Shown here one piece after another: positions 49,395 to 62,456 of a stretch of DNA of 64,000 nt. A program made the position numbers and the translations under genes. Where the stretch lies: the NCBI GenBank assembly GCA_037176705.1, contig CM073889.1, positions 104,239,890-104,303,889 on the forward strand, given 5' to 3'. Numbering within the stretch: the first letter of the stretch is position 1; every line of letters starts with the position of its first letter. The notes under the pieces are model-generated. The model worked only from the letters and a program-made list of their open reading frames with translations, was not told where the DNA came from and searched no databases. The DNA comes from Molossus alvarezi. Taxonomy: Eukaryota > Chordata > Mammalia > Chiroptera > Molossidae.

Positions 49395-50039
49395 GTAAGA
49401 CAGGAAGGGATGGCAATCCTTTGTAAAATGAAGCACATGCTTCCTCTCCTGGTTCCTCACCAAAGCATTTTATTTTATTTAGTTTGTTTGTTTAATTTTA
49501 TCTCTTTATGCTAGGGAGTCAGCTTGACTGGCTTTTTAAACCAAAGTAATGATTTGTTTACTTGAATTAACTAAGTGAACGGTATTTGTGTTTCTCATTA
49601 ATTGAGCCCTTAGGCCGTCATACAATATTTCCACCTTATCTTTTATTTAATTCATTTTTTTCCTTGAGAACAGTGAACAAGAAAAGGAAAAGCTCTATGT
49701 TTGCTTGTATTGTCTCTGGTACTTTCCTGCTGTAAAGCTTTGCTGGGAAATCCTTCCAGGCTCCCGCCTGCGGTGGTCCACACTCAGAGCATTGGCGGTC
49801 ATTTCCCTGGCCCTGAGGACGCTCTGCCCACGCCCAGCGCCGCCCTGCAGAACGGTCCAGAGAAAACCCCAAATCGTCTAGTCCTGGCCCTGCCGAGGAG
49901 CAAACCTGAGCACATGGAAGACACTCAGCTCTTCTGTGTCTTCTCTGGCTGAGGTCGTTACACCTGCACCTCAGTGCCTTCACTTCAAAAATGGCCATGC
50001 TCATTCTTGTCCTATGTACTTTGTAACGTCCTTGAAATA

Positions 50040-50330
50040 AGTAATGAAAAATCTCACGATCAAACTCAAAACCTAGGAATAATTCTTGATATTTTCCTCT
50101 CCCCATTGTCCTTCCAAGCAGAACTACAGATTGTTTTATTCACACCCATTCTTTGCTCTCCATTTGTACGATACCACCCAGTCCAGGCCCTTGGGATCTT
50201 TGCTTGGACAATTGCAACAATCTCCGTCTGTGGTATACCCATGTTCAACATCTTTTCCATCTTTCCTGGACTGCATGGCTCTGAGGAATTCATTTCCCTA
50301 AAAGCACAATCTGAAACTTGTTCCAAATGT
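50040..50330 (+). mobile_element. L2 LINE ORF fragment, decayed
   Basis: AAACCTAGGAATAATTCTTG followed later by TTTGCTTGGACAATTGCAAC is a recognisable L2 reverse-transcriptase end. The reading frame is broken. Confidence 0.5.
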
Positions 50331-50429
50331 TCTTCTACTCACCATCTCTTATTCAGTAAAAGTCAAGTAGTACAGAGGGTGACGGCAGAACCTTGGGAGT
50401 TAGAATTCTCCCACTTACCTTTAAGAGGG

Positions 50430-50515
50430 TGATCATCTTTCATCCATTCAACAAGTATGGACTGAGTATTGGCTGTACGCCAGACACTGGATTAAGGTAG
50501 GAATTAGATTAAATA
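50430..50515 (-). mobile_element. L2 LINE 3' end fragment
   Basis: ATCCATTCAACAAGTATGGA, TGAGTATTGGCTGTACGCCA and GACACTGG are the L2 terminus in reverse. Confidence 0.6.
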
Positions 50516-50519
50516 GGGG

Positions 50520-50968
50520 GCCCTGCCTGATTGGCTTACAAAAGTGGGGAACCTTTTTTCTGCCAAGAGCCATATGGATATTTATAACATTATTCACAGG
50601 CCATACAGAATTATCTGCTTAAAAATTAGCCTGCTATACTTGGTCAGGCTAATTTGGTGAGGCGTGTGATGTCAGCTGGTATTGATTTCCCTGGCCTTAT
50701 ATAACCCATGGACCAGACGTTTTCCACCCCTGAAGTGTCCGCCTTTGGACCGAAGGGTCATAGGTTCAGTTCCTGGTCAAGGGCACATAACTGGGTGGCA
50801 GATGCAATCCCCGGCCTAAGCAGGGTAATGTGGGAGGCAACTGATCGATGTGTCTCTCTCACACTGATGTTTCTCCCTCCCTCCCTCCCTCCCTCTGTCC
50901 CTTCCATTCTATTTAAAAATCAATGGAAATATATCCTCAAATGAGAATTAATAAAAACAAAAATAAAA
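50520..50968 (+). mobile_element. VES-type SINE split by a hAT insertion
   Basis: The first 19 bases of the head (GCCCTGCCTGATTGGCTTA) are at 50520-50538. The rest (GTGTCCGCCTTTGGACCGAA onward, B box GGTTCAGTTCC, TC tract, tail) resumes at 50733. The gap is filled by the hAT element listed next. Confidence 0.82.
50539..50732. mobile_element. Short hAT-type transposon inside a VES SINE
   Basis: The ends CAAAAGTGGGGAACC and GTTTTCCACCCCTG are imperfect inverted repeats. The interior has TTTTCTGCCAAGAGCCATAT and AAAAATTAGCCTGCTATACT, typical of short bat hAT elements. No transposase. Confidence 0.78.
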
Positions 50969-51752
50969 TAGGGGATGTGAGATTGTTAACCAAGGGCCAA
51001 ATTAGGCATTCAACAAGTGTTACTACTGCAACTAGGAGAAGGAGGAAGAGGAGGAGGTGAAACTGTTATGTTCTCCAAGTTCTGATCCTAACCTACATGA
51101 TGCTCCAGCTACTCTGAGCTGCTCACTTGCATTTGCTTATTCTACTCTTTCTCCTCTACCTTTCTTTATCAAAAGATTCAGGAAAACTGACATCTTCTCC
51201 ACAAAGCCTCTCTGACTTCAGAACATTTTGCTCGAGTATATTTGTTTTTAATTGCAAAACAGCTTCTATATTGAAAGATTCATCAACACAAGTAAGGCTT
51301 TTTAAAAGATTCTTACATACCCTAGAAAACTTATGTCTTGTATACAGAAGATCTTTAACAATAATGGGATTCATTTTGTAATGAACCTATAAATATCAAA
51401 ATATGCAGTATGGAGTCAAGAAATCTGAGTTCTTTGTTCAGATTGTTAGGGGCTTGCCATTTAACATTTGCTAAGTGATTTATCCTTGCTGGTCTCATGC
51501 ATTCATCGATTCAACAAAGTTTGTTAAGCACTTTCTATCTGCCAAACACTGAAATATTTCTTGTAAAGTTTATTTTATTTTTTACCTGATTTCTACATTG
51601 GTGGATTAAAGAAACATTTACCTTAGTTCTTTTTGGGCTCAAATACTTTCTCACCAAGACTAACTGAGTATCTAGTACCTGATTAATGAACAAGTCATTT
51701 TGTAAATCTGACCATTATTTGGACAGTGTTCCTAGAAAAAACACAAAGTGCT

Positions 51753-52004
51753 GCCCTGGCCAATTTGGCTGAGCGGTTAGAGCATCAGCCTGCAGTCTGG
51801 AGAGACTTGGGTTCGGTTCCCGGTAAGGGCATGTACCTCGGTTGCAGTTTGTCCCCGGCCCTGGTTGGGGTTGTGCGGGAGGCAGCCACTTGAAGTGTCC
51901 CTTTCACGTTGATGTTTCTCTCTCTTTCTCTCTCTCTCTCCCACTCTATCTGAACAAAAAATTGAAAAATATCCTTGGGTGAGGATTTAAAAAAAAAAAA
52001 AAAA
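51753..52004 (+). mobile_element. VES-type SINE, full length
   Basis: TGCCCTGGCCAATTTGGCTG, AGCGGTTAGAGCATCAGCC, B box GGTTCGGTTCC, TC tract and TATCCTTGGGTGAGGATT, then 17 A. Close to the copy at 23639. Confidence 0.93.
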
Positions 52005-55000
52005 AGCTCTAATTAGATTAGCAGCTAATTGAATTTGCAAAAGAGTATATGTAATGAGGTACAATTGAATACTGTATCTTTTACATACTTTGCATAGTTC
52101 TCAAATACGAATTGCTCATTGATTTAGGAGATCAATGCAGTCAGCTGGATTTGCTATCCACCCATTGCACTCAATGAAACGATTTGGACCCAGTGGGGTC
52201 AAAGGTGTCCAGTACCATTTACCATCTGACCAATCCTGTGGCCTGCAGTTTGTGCATGTGGTAGCCCAGGTTCGCCAAGCAGGCGTCTGCTTTGGGAAAT
52301 TCCTCTAACGGACACATTGGCAGAGCTAGTACAGAGGGCAAAAGATGCAGGGACATGGAGACCAGGCCCTGACAAGCACTCGGCGAAGTACATGCATAGT
52401 CTGTAATGAATAAAGGACTCTGGGCTGTCAATCTGGCATGTGCCAGTGGCATTTAATTCATATAAAATATTAATTAAAAATAATGATGTTCTTCTCACTG
52501 GATTTTGTTACCCGGCACAGCATCTTGGTCTAGCCCCAGAGAAGTTATCTGCAGGTTCCTTGATTCAGTCCCCACCCCAGAAAAACCTCATTCATTGCAC
52601 TGTCTTCAAGCAAGTCTCAACAGAAGCTCTTAGAATAATGGGCCTCTCACTTACCAGGTCTCTGGGGAAGGAGAACTAAAAATTCTCCCTATTACTCATT
52701 CCTTGTCGGTACAGCCCTATAATCAATAAGTGTGCATTTATTCCTATTTTCTCCCCCGTAGTCGCAAAGAAGAAACTGACCAGGAACCGTCTATTTTGGA
52801 TGCTCAAAGAATTATTCAGTATTTCTTTAGCCTCTTTTATCCCAATCCAATGTATTCTATGAGAAAGGCTAACCAAATGATGATGAAAATCTGATCAATA
52901 ATTTGAAAGCTGTGGAATTTCTCAGAATATCTATAATTAAAAATAATGCCCATGGATATCCTCCAAAAATCAAGTTATTTCAGTATGTTTCATTCACAAT
53001 GCATGAAAATAAGAAAATGCTGCTGTATTTTATTTTTCAGAGATAATTGATATATTTTTAAGGTTATGTATCTGCAACATTTTAGCAAATCCAAAAATTA
53101 AATTTAGTGTTATAATCGTTATTAAGTATATTTCTTAATGATGGGGCCTGACCATAATTAATGATTAATTCATTTGGAATTTATTATGGTAATATTAAAT
53201 GTGTTTAGCTCATTTGATTCTTCTATAGAGGGAGCAATTTTAGGCAATTCTTTTGTGATTTACTGTTTTTAAAGTTGAAGAGCTCTGAGCATGTGCAGGA
53301 AAATAGCTCCACATTGCTCTCTAGTGGTGTGATAGTAAATGACACCCTTCTTTTGTATGGGGAGAAAACCCTCGTTCTCATTCTCACATGATTTTCCCCC
53401 TCAATACACACTCAAATGCCATAACTCCATCACAATAGAAAGGGGGATAAGAGCAATACAGACCTTCGTCCACCATTAACCAATAACCGACTAATATTTT
53501 TACTGTTGTCGTTCAGGCTGATTCAGTATTGGATCAAGCTTTATTGATCTTATTCTTATTCTTTAAAAGATTCTATAAAAGATCTTATTCTTTCTCAGTG
53601 GATCAAATGCAGTTTGACAAAAGCACTATACTGAGGCCAGAGAGATCCCCAAAGCATGTAGAGTATGAAGGGCATAAATAAAAGCTCCTTGAGAAAGCTG
53701 CCAAAGGGGTTATGGAGTTGTCCCGGGTCTGTTATTTCCTAGGTAGCTCTGTGTTCCTTTAGAAAGAAGTGAACTCACCTAAACCTAAAATGACATACTG
53801 AGAACAGGAAAATACTGGACCAGAAGGTCTCCAAGACCCCCAGCACTTTATGATATTCTCTTGCCAATGACAACTCCAGTGCAAATCTGCTTACCTTTCC
53901 TGAGGCTAAGCCATTACCAATTTTTATTTAAATTTAAAGTTAGTCTCCTCTAAGGTGTACACAGCAGAGTTGTGTACACAGAGGTGATATCCCATTGTGG
54001 CTTGTGGAACTTAGCAATTAGCGCAATTCATTAACGCAACAGCTAGGAAAGGGTAAAACGTCCCATCTTTGCTAGGGCCCCTGTACCGTGGAAGAAGCTG
54101 CCGTTACTCAGTCGACTGGACACTTGATGGGTTTCAGTATTAGCGAGAGTCCATATCGAAATGACCATTGCCTCATGTTTACTGTGGGCGAGGGGTTGAG
54201 AAATGACGACTACTGCTCGGGAGCCAGACAGCAGGTGGATGAGGGGCACATGCTGGAATTCTAGCTGAGACCAAATTCAAACCAGGAAAATGAGAAAGAA
54301 CCAGTTAAGATAGCTCCCCCCCCCCTTTTAAATGAGAAATAATGTGTATTCCAAAAGACCAAAGCCAATAGTGCAGAAATGCTAGAGAGGCCTTTGTAGA
54401 GTATGTTGTCTAAAGAGGAAAACACTGGGCAGCTAGGAGGAGGGGACAGAGGTGAAGAGATGAACTCAGTGCTTCGTGGACCATGTTGACCGCCTTCACC
54501 TGTTAACTGAACAGGAAGCTCAGAGCTTCTGATCAAGTCGGACATTCGTCATTCTGAATTCCAACCTGCCCAGGAGAGTTCAACATAAAACAGTCATAAT
54601 CACTTTGCACTAATTAGATCTGCTTCACATTCATCCTCCTGACCACAAAGTATAGTTTCTGATTTGTTGCTGTTGATCTTATGGTTGACATCTTATGGTA
54701 AGGAAATGTAGACTTTTTTCCTACTTTGTGCATGAATATGTATGTATGTATTTGCATCTAGTTGTGTTTGCAGGGATCTGAGGTCACAGACTAGTAGCCA
54801 TGGGCCTAGATTTAGTCCAGAAATAGAGAATATATATTTGCTTTGCAAGCATAGGTTTACTTTGTTTATTTGAATCATTTGCCAATATTTGAAAATTTGG
54901 TGATTTCACATAAAAATCTGGATTTCCAGAAAATCTGACAACACAGACTGCCTTCCGTCCACATGCTAATGACGTCTTGGAATGGAGAGGTGGCTGTATT

Positions 55001-55062
55001 CCTTAGATGAGTTACTGTCTAGCATCCTCTCTGTCCTATTGGATCATACACTGTTCAAATCT

Positions 55063-55105
<43 letters not shown>
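55063..55105. repeat. (CT)n microsatellite
   Basis: About 43 bp of CT is followed by CCCTTCCTCC and, at 55135, a 15-base A run. No SINE head is visible. Confidence 0.88.
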
Positions 55106-55769
55106 CCTTCCTCCTTCCCTTCCTCTCTTGCACTTAAAAAAAAAAAAAATTAAAACACTAACTCCTAAGCACATGAGTTTTGAATTTCTGAACTCTCTCT
55201 CTCACTCCCTTGAGAAAGAAATATATAGAAAAATGAAAAATATATAGTATATGTATAATAGATGAAACCAAATGCAATTTGACACACAAGAAGGCAATTT
55301 TATTTGGCTTGAACCGAATGTCAACATTTTGCATTAGAGTTGTATAAATGAAGCCCATGTTTGAAATCAGAAGTCTCTTTACTCCAATAACTATAAAGGA
55401 TATTTTTTCCTAGTAGAAAAGTACCTTGTTGACCTCCCTAACTGTATTCTGAGCATTTCCCATCTTTAGTCCTGTTGGGAGGTACATAATGTCTAGATGT
55501 TTCTACTTTATCTTAGCAATCGTGAATGTTTAATGCCTAGATTCATTTGCTCATTGGGGCTGCAAAATAGCCGTATTTGAATTCTGTCGTCGGTTTTGAC
55601 TTGGTAGTTGAAATGATATTGTAAGGAGATGTTTTCCCTCTTATGCAGCTGTTTGCACAGTGATAGAGTTTATTTAAGAAAGACACAACAAATATTTTAT
55701 TTTTGCCTGGTCTTTAAGATAATAATTTGGTCCTCTGTCAACCTCGGAAATGACCAACTCTTACTGTTT

Positions 55770-56025
55770 TAAAGAATATCTTTATGGAATTGCTGGGTCA
55801 TAAGACAGTTCCGTCTTAACTGTTTGAAGGAGGCTCCGCGATGTCCCCACAGTGGCTGCGCCAGTCTGCATCCCACCAGGAGCGCACCAGGCTCCCCTCT
55901 CCTCCACCTCTTCGCTCACACTTGTTCTTTGTTGATTTACTGATGAGAGTCATTCTGACAGTTATGAAGTGGTATCTCATTGTGGTTTTAATTTGCATTT
56001 CTCTGATCATTGGTGACAAAAGGCT
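55770..56025 (-). mobile_element. L1 ORF2/3' fragment
   Basis: GGAATTGCTGGGTCATAAGA, CATCCCACCAGGAGCGCACC and GTGGTATCTCATTGTGGTTT are antisense L1. Confidence 0.72.
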
Positions 56026-56468
56026 TAAGCAAAAATAAAAACAAAAAACTGGTAGACAACAATATGGTGATTACCAGGAAAAGGGGTTAGGGGGAGGTGG
56101 AAGAGGGTAAAGGGATAAATGGGACAGAAAGCGACTTGACCTTGGGTGGTGAACACACACTACAATATACGGATGGTGTATTGTAGACTGTACACTTGAA
56201 ACCTATATAATTTTTTTTCTTCATTGATTAGAGGGGGAGAGAGAGAAAAAAACATCGATGAGAGAGAACATCAATTGGCTGCCTCCTGCATACCCCCCCC
56301 CCCCCACCGGGGATTTGGCCCACAACCCGGGCGTGTGCCCTGACCAGGAACCTGCAACCTCTGGGTGCATGAATCAACATTCAATCACTAAGCTGCACCG
56401 ACCGGCTGAAACCTATATACTTTTATTAACCAATGTCACCCCAATAAATTGAATAAAAATTAAAAATA
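56026..56468 (+). mobile_element. L1 3' UTR split by a SINE
   Basis: ACAACAATATGGTGATTACC, GGGTGGTGAACACACACTAC and GTACACTTGAAACCTATATA are the sense 3' end. After the SINE at 56210-56407 it resumes and ends in CCAATGTCACCCCAATAAAT plus an A-rich tail. Confidence 0.82.
56210..56407 (-). mobile_element. VES-type SINE inside L1 3' UTR
   Basis: Exact 12-bp duplications GAAACCTATATA (56198-56209 and 56408-56419). An 11-base C run lies in the body near 56295. Confidence 0.92.
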
Positions 56469-57439
56469 TATATCTTCCGGGTTCAAGCCCCAGTGGGACC
56501 ACCCAGTTGTATTAAAATAAATGTAACAAAAATATATATATCTTTATGAATTTATGCATTTGTTGGTTTCAATTCATTGTGACTTTTTTCTTTACGGAAG
56601 CTCAGATTGTCCTCATCTTTGGTCTGTGGGAGCCTTTTCAGGTTGATTTCTGAGTCCGTTTGCCATGAGCCTGTTAGTGTGGGGGTTTCCTTTCTGTCTG
56701 ATTTGCCGTGATGTTTCAGGCTCTTTGATTCCAGCCTGAGTCATCTCAGACCAGAATCAGCCTGTTCAACAAACACTTATTTCTTGCAACAGGAAGTATT
56801 TTTTCCAAATTCAAGTCTGGATACTAGGGATGCTTTCTATTATTGAGCCAATGTTCCTAGATTCTTCAGTGGACAGAGCTAAAACTGAGATAAAATACCA
56901 TTTGAGTTTAAACTGGTTTTTCTGATTAAATTTTTGAAACACAATTCTTTACTTAACTTTTCCTGTTTATACCTTGTATTCTTTTGTCCACATCAAGAAC
57001 CTGCTTATCAAGGACACAGAGGATGATAGAATGAGAATTTTTCATGGTTATACATTTGCTTTATCCCATATTACATTAGTCTCAGAATGATAACAATAAT
57101 AGTATCACCATAAATAATAATTATTGAAACAGTTTTGCATTTGCTGTCCCTGTTGTCCCTTTATTTTGTCTGTGGTTGTAATGTATCTTCAAAATCAGAA
57201 TATGTGGCCCTACAAAATAAAAGTCTCTTCCTTCCAACCCTCACTTAGTCCTAGTTCATTACATGTTCACCAGTTAGCTCAGTTTCTCCCCTGGTCATTT
57301 CAAGTGTCTAAAACTCATTTTCTAGTGCTTTTCGGGATCAAGGGAGCAATATCCCTGATTACTTGCCAGTTGGCAACAGTCTGGGTGTGACCTTTATATT
57401 TAAATGTTTGATGACTATAGAATCCTTGAATCATATATA

Positions 57440-57850
57440 TTTTTTTACCTTAATGTCTCAAATAAATTATTTCAGTTTCTTCTGACACAGTATTGCTGTC
57501 AAGAAGTCTGATTGTTATAGAATGCCCCCTTTATACGCCATGTATTCTTTCTGTTCTGATGCCTAAAAGATTTCTTTAAGTAAACAAAAGCTTCCTGTTA
57601 TGGTTTTTAGTATTTGTTCTTTTCTGTTTCTTTGGTCTTCTTCTTCCATGACAACTATTACGCCACTCGTGTGTTAGATCTTCCTTCTCTAGTAACTGTC
57701 ACTTTCTCCTGAATTCTTTTTAACTCTTTTTTAATTTTGGGTTTTTTTTGTTTTGTTGTTTTGTTTTCTCCATGTTTTATTTATTTGTTCATCTAGATAC
57801 CCTCTATTTCTAAAATTATTTTTCACTTAGATATAATTCTTGAGTTATGC
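57440..57850 (-). mobile_element. Possible old L1 fragment
   Basis: GCTGTCAAGAAGTCTGATTG and nearby text resemble the antisense L1 segment seen at 32500-32700. Too diverged for certainty. Confidence 0.35.
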
Positions 57851-58194
57851 CAGTTCATTTCTGAGTTTTTTGTTTTTGTTTTTGTGATTCTAGGTTGATC
57901 TTGCAGATTTGGCATTTTATTATTTATTAATATTGTTTAGCTAATTTTGAAATAGTAAATTGCAGGTTTGATCTATTTTTTGTTTGTTTGGGTATGTTTT
58001 TATCCTGGGTGGGGAGGGGTACTTGTCTACAGGAATGATGCTCTCCTAATCTTATCTTGTAAGAAATGTAACCTTAACAGATTTTTGTTGCTTTCTTTCA
58101 AGTGATCTGTTTCCTGGCACCCCCAGAGGTTCACAGAGAATTTCCAGACCCGCTCAGCTCCTCTCTGTTGTTTTACCGAGACCAGGGCTCACCT

Positions 58195-58390
58195 CAGCAC
58201 TGTAGCCTGTGGGTCAAATCTGGCCCAGGTCCTGGTTTGTTTGGGTCCCACTGAACTGAGAACGGTCTTCATGTATTTGAAGTATTGTAAACAAACAAAA
58301 CAAACACAAATATGTGACAGAGGCACAGTGGTCCACAACGCTGAACTCTTTACTGTCTTCGCCCTTTACAGAAAAGTTGGCTAACCCCTG
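58195..58390 (-). mobile_element. Short hAT-Charlie-type transposon
   Basis: GTGGGTCAAATCTGGCCCAG near the left, and CCCTTTACAGAAAAGTTGGC then TAACCCCTG at the right, match a common mammalian hAT family. The left terminus is degraded. Confidence 0.7.
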
Positions 58391-58937
58391 ATACACACTA
58401 AAAATTATGCATATTTTTCCCTAAGTTTTATGATGATTCCTTGTTCCTACTTTATCTGGATTTTCTCTTCCCTTCATTTCTAGTGCTTCTGTCCTGCTCA
58501 AATTTTTAGTCTTCCCAGTTGTTTGCTCTCAGAGTGTGCCTCAGCCTGGAAAGTAGACTTTGAGGTTCATTTCGTGAATCATATTTATTGCCCTCCAACT
58601 GGTCTGCTGCACTTTCGAAAGCATTTACCTGTTGGTGATTTTGAATTATCATGTTGTCAGTTTTGATGCGTCCCTCCGATTTCTCTCACACAGAAGCTGA
58701 TAGCATGCTGGTCCCGCCGAGGTTGTTGATTGGTTGTACCCACCTGTGTTTGGGTTTGAGAGGAGACCTTAGCACCTGGTTCGGTTGAAAATGATCAAAT
58801 ACTTTTGCTTTTCTATCTAGCCGTTCAATTTCTTTTTGTGTGAAGGTTCAGAAAGCTCGAAAAAGTATATTACCACCACCACCACCTTCTCCCCAGAATC
58901 AAACTCACTCATTTTTACGCCACAATTCACTCACTAG

Positions 58938-59124
<187 letters not shown>

Positions 59125-59157
59125 GAATCCTGTTGCGACAAGTAGTGTTAGCGTCAT

Positions 59158-59171
59158 GGGGGGGGGGGGGG
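59158..59171. repeat. G14 homopolymer next to the DCC donor
   Basis: Fourteen G on the sense strand begin 40 nt after the exon end. Confidence 0.9.
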
Positions 59172-60484
59172 AGAACAAAAGCAAAATGAAACACAAAAAA
59201 ATTGTAGGTAGTCATGTTCTGAGCCTTACGTGTGTATATGCATGCACAAACTTCATTACTTCTTTGGTTGTCAAATTGAAGTAAGAAATGCTGTCTACCA
59301 ATTAGTACGTGGACTTAGAGAAAGAGAACTGTTCTCTCTCGTCTCCAAGTACCTCCACATTCCAGTGCCCGAACGTCACTCCTCGTTGTCCTGAGCAGTT
59401 TGTCCCCAGTCAATGCAATTTTGGCAAGAGTGTCTCTGCACAAATGCTGACAATGCCTGAAGGGACACTTGCTTTTCTGTAGAGGGTCCTTCAAGCTAAT
59501 ATGACAAGGGTGACCTGCCCTCCTGGGTGGATTGGACTGGGCCGAGTCATACAGTAGCTGCTTCTGGAGCTGGGCTGCAGGTCACCCAGTAGTGTCCAGG
59601 GCCTCTGGACATTCAAAGAATTGGCTACTTCCAGGGCTTGTTACCTTAGGAAGTCCTGTGTGAGCTGGACTGTCAGGGCCGCACACGAGAGCTGGAAATC
59701 AGCTCAGAAGACCGAGAAAAGGATGTGACATCCAAGCCGTTCATGGAGACTATTTTGAGCAAAGCTGTTTTTGTTTAAAACAATAATAATAATAGAATAA
59801 GTGACACCCTGTGGGTCTGTTTTGAGACTCTGGAAAGTCACATGACCAACCCCATAGTCTTATGTCTGAAATCTGAATGTGGAACTCAAGATTTTCATCT
59901 CTTTGATGAATTCTTTGACCCCAACCCCTTTCAAAATCCACAACCCTCAGCTCTCAGATAACTTATCACCTATTTTTATGTTAATGAGAATAAAGGATCT
60001 GAGGGCAGGATTTGAAGCAAGCACCAGAGGACATGGAGGATTACTGAGTGCCTGAGAGTGAAGTCCTAACACGTGTGTAGGGATAAATGATCATGAAATG
60101 AATAGTAGAATCCTGTGACTTCTGCTGCTGCCTAAATTTATGTGAACTTTACAGAGTTTGTTTTCCAAACTCACAAGCTCTATTCAGGCTATTTGGAGAA
60201 CACACAGTGGTGTGGATTCACAGTTGTTCCACGGTCTTCTCCAGAACATAACATCACTTTGCTCATTCAGATTTTTTAATAAGATAGTTTTTATTCCAGA
60301 GTCGTCATGACTTTTTGGCCATTGGTTTCAAGGTCTATGTTCTGTGATATGAAAATTTGGGGAATAGTCAATATATGTAGTTATCTGTGGAGACAGTATA
60401 TATCTTTCATTGTGTTACCAGAGAGGCTCAGGACTCCATAAAAGTGTAAATAAGTATTTTTGAATTAGATAAATTCATAGATAA

Positions 60485-60655
60485 ACATGAACAAATGGCA
60501 TTACTTGCAATTTGAGGGATGCATTCTGGAACTGACTCCAAAAACACTCAACAAGTCATGAAATACATTCTATTCTAAAATTCAGAAATAGTGGGATTGA
60601 GTTATTAGCGTTTCTTGAAATAGAATGACTAATTTCCTAAACGTTACTGTTAAAT
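60485..60655. repeat. Diverged dispersed repeat, copy 1
   Basis: It shares with 62770-62925 the ordered motifs GAGGGATGCA, CTCAACA.GTCATGAAA, GTGGGATT..TTATTA and CTTGAAATAGAAT. Family unknown to me. Confidence 0.6.
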
Positions 60656-60659
60656 GTAT

Positions 60660-61680
60660 TAACCCTAAATATAGAGATGAGGCCGTCGACGCCAGTTCAG
60701 TGTCAAATTCAAGGTGGTGAACATGCTGGCGGCGCCTGGGGTTCCCACTCCCCCTCATTCCTGAGTCTGCGCGCAGCTGGGTTCTGAGAGGTGGCAGCCG
60801 CTTCGCCTGCACCTGTGCTGCCCGGGATGTTCGCGTCATGAGTCCTCTCCTTCCCGCCTGTGGGAAAGGGCCGGCTGCTCATTGGTGGGACGGAGCTGGT
60901 GACCGGGCCACACACAGTGACACCATGGCTGGTCTTTAAAAACCCTTACATTGTATTTGACTTTATTTTATTTTTTACCAAAACGAAAGCCCACAAAGAA
61001 GAGTCACTTAGTAACCAAAGAGGAAATAAAATGCTGAGCGGCAGGGAGTGGTTTCGGGGGTCGTGGAGTGGGACCACCTGCAGAGACCAGGTCCCCGGCT
61101 CAGGGGCGAGCCCCCCGCTTCGCGGAGCTCGGCTGCCAGACCTCGTCTCGCAGCCGGCTTTTCCAGCGGCTTGCTGAAGCACCGGCCATCCGTGCGACAG
61201 GTGGTGGCTGTTTATTCCTGATAGAACTAATCCTGAGGGCTCTGAGAAACGAAATGCTACCAAGAGCTGGATTTTGAGTGAGGAATTTTCCTACTGAAGA
61301 AAAGTCAGGAGGGGTTGAAGAGGAGTGAATAAAAACCCAGCCCTTTCCAGGGGAGCCCACACTTGTCCCGTGGCCGACTTACTGAGTTTCCACGTGTCGC
61401 GGAGGATAAAGGACAAATCGGAGTCAGAGGTTCAGGTTCCTGGAGAAACTCCCAGGAACCGTGTCGCGATGCCGCCCGGGTGCACTGGGTCTGAGCCTCT
61501 GCGGAGCCTTCCCACGAGCGGGCTGGGAGGAGGGAAAGGACCAACCCGGAGCCACATAAAGGCTTCAGGGCAGAGTCAGTGGGGCTCTGGTGTTTCCCAC
61601 ACTCGTGTGCACGGATGTCGCCCGCCCCGGAGCCCGTCCGTGCTGAACGCTGCTGTGTGAGAGCCGAGGACAGTGTCACC
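60660..61680. promoter_or_regulatory. CpG-rich intronic patch
   Basis: CpG is several times denser here than in the surrounding intron, for example GCCGTCGACGCC, CTGCGCGCAG, CCCCCCGCTTCGCGGAGC, GTGTCGCGATGCCGCCCGGG and CGCCCGCCCCGGAGCCCG. Short open frames on both strands have no protein family I recognise and are not called. It could be an unmethylated regulatory element or a decayed GC-rich repeat. Confidence 0.45.
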
Positions 61681-62206
61681 AGGTCCGATGGGTGGGTAGA
61701 ATTTCACCTTTGCTGTAACGACTTTCATTATTGTCACGAGGACAAGATGTTTTGAGCCTGGAGAAGGGAAGAGGGCAGGGAAATGATGAGGTGTGTTTGG
61801 ATTTGCTTATTCTCAACTGTTTTATCAATGTCTATATGAAGTACAATCCAGATATAAAATTGAGTTATTTTTTTTAAAGCTCTTTTAGAATATAAATTTA
61901 TTGACTGAAAATTTCATGGGCTCTGACCAAAGCATCTATTAGGAATTGAGTAGGTCTCTCTTTTTAGCAGAAAGTTTGAGGCCATATTTTGTCTTTTTTA
62001 AAATTTATTTTTTATTCTTTTGAATATAACCACTGAAAATCAGTGGCATGTTAAGCATCCAGGAATATTTTATAAACTGAAAAGAGGTTGTTTGGCAACA
62101 AAAGGATGTTTTTAATTCAATGACTCAGTTTCTGTTCTGAGAGGAAAAGATAATTTGCAATATATTTAGCATATATAAATTTACAGAAGCACTTGCTCTG
62201 TGCTGG

Positions 62207-62456
62207 AATACCCCATAGGACGGTGCCCTCTGTGCACTAGAGTACCCCATGGGACGGTGCCCCCCGGGCACTAGAGTACCCCATGGGACGGTGCCCCCCG
62301 TGCGCTAGAGTTCCCCATGGGACGGTGCCCCCCCGGGCGCTAGAGTTCCCCATGGGACGGTGCCCCCCGGGCGCTAGAGTACCCCATGGGACGGTGCCCC
62401 CCGGGCGCTAGAGTTCCCCATGGGACGGTGCCCCCCGGGCGCTAGAGTACCCCACT
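62207..62456. repeat. 34-bp minisatellite, 7 units
   Basis: The unit is GGGACGGTGCCCCCCGGGCG followed by CTAGAGTACCCCAT. The leftmost units are more diverged (CCATAGG, CCCTCTGTGCACT) and the right ones are nearly identical, alternating GAGTACC and GAGTTCC. Units contain the palindrome CCATGG in all but the first. Confidence 0.93.

Noticed and set aside
60709..61679. Overlapping short frames on both strands in the CpG-rich patch
   Set aside because: High GC lowers stop frequency. No recognisable domain, splice pattern or similarity was seen.
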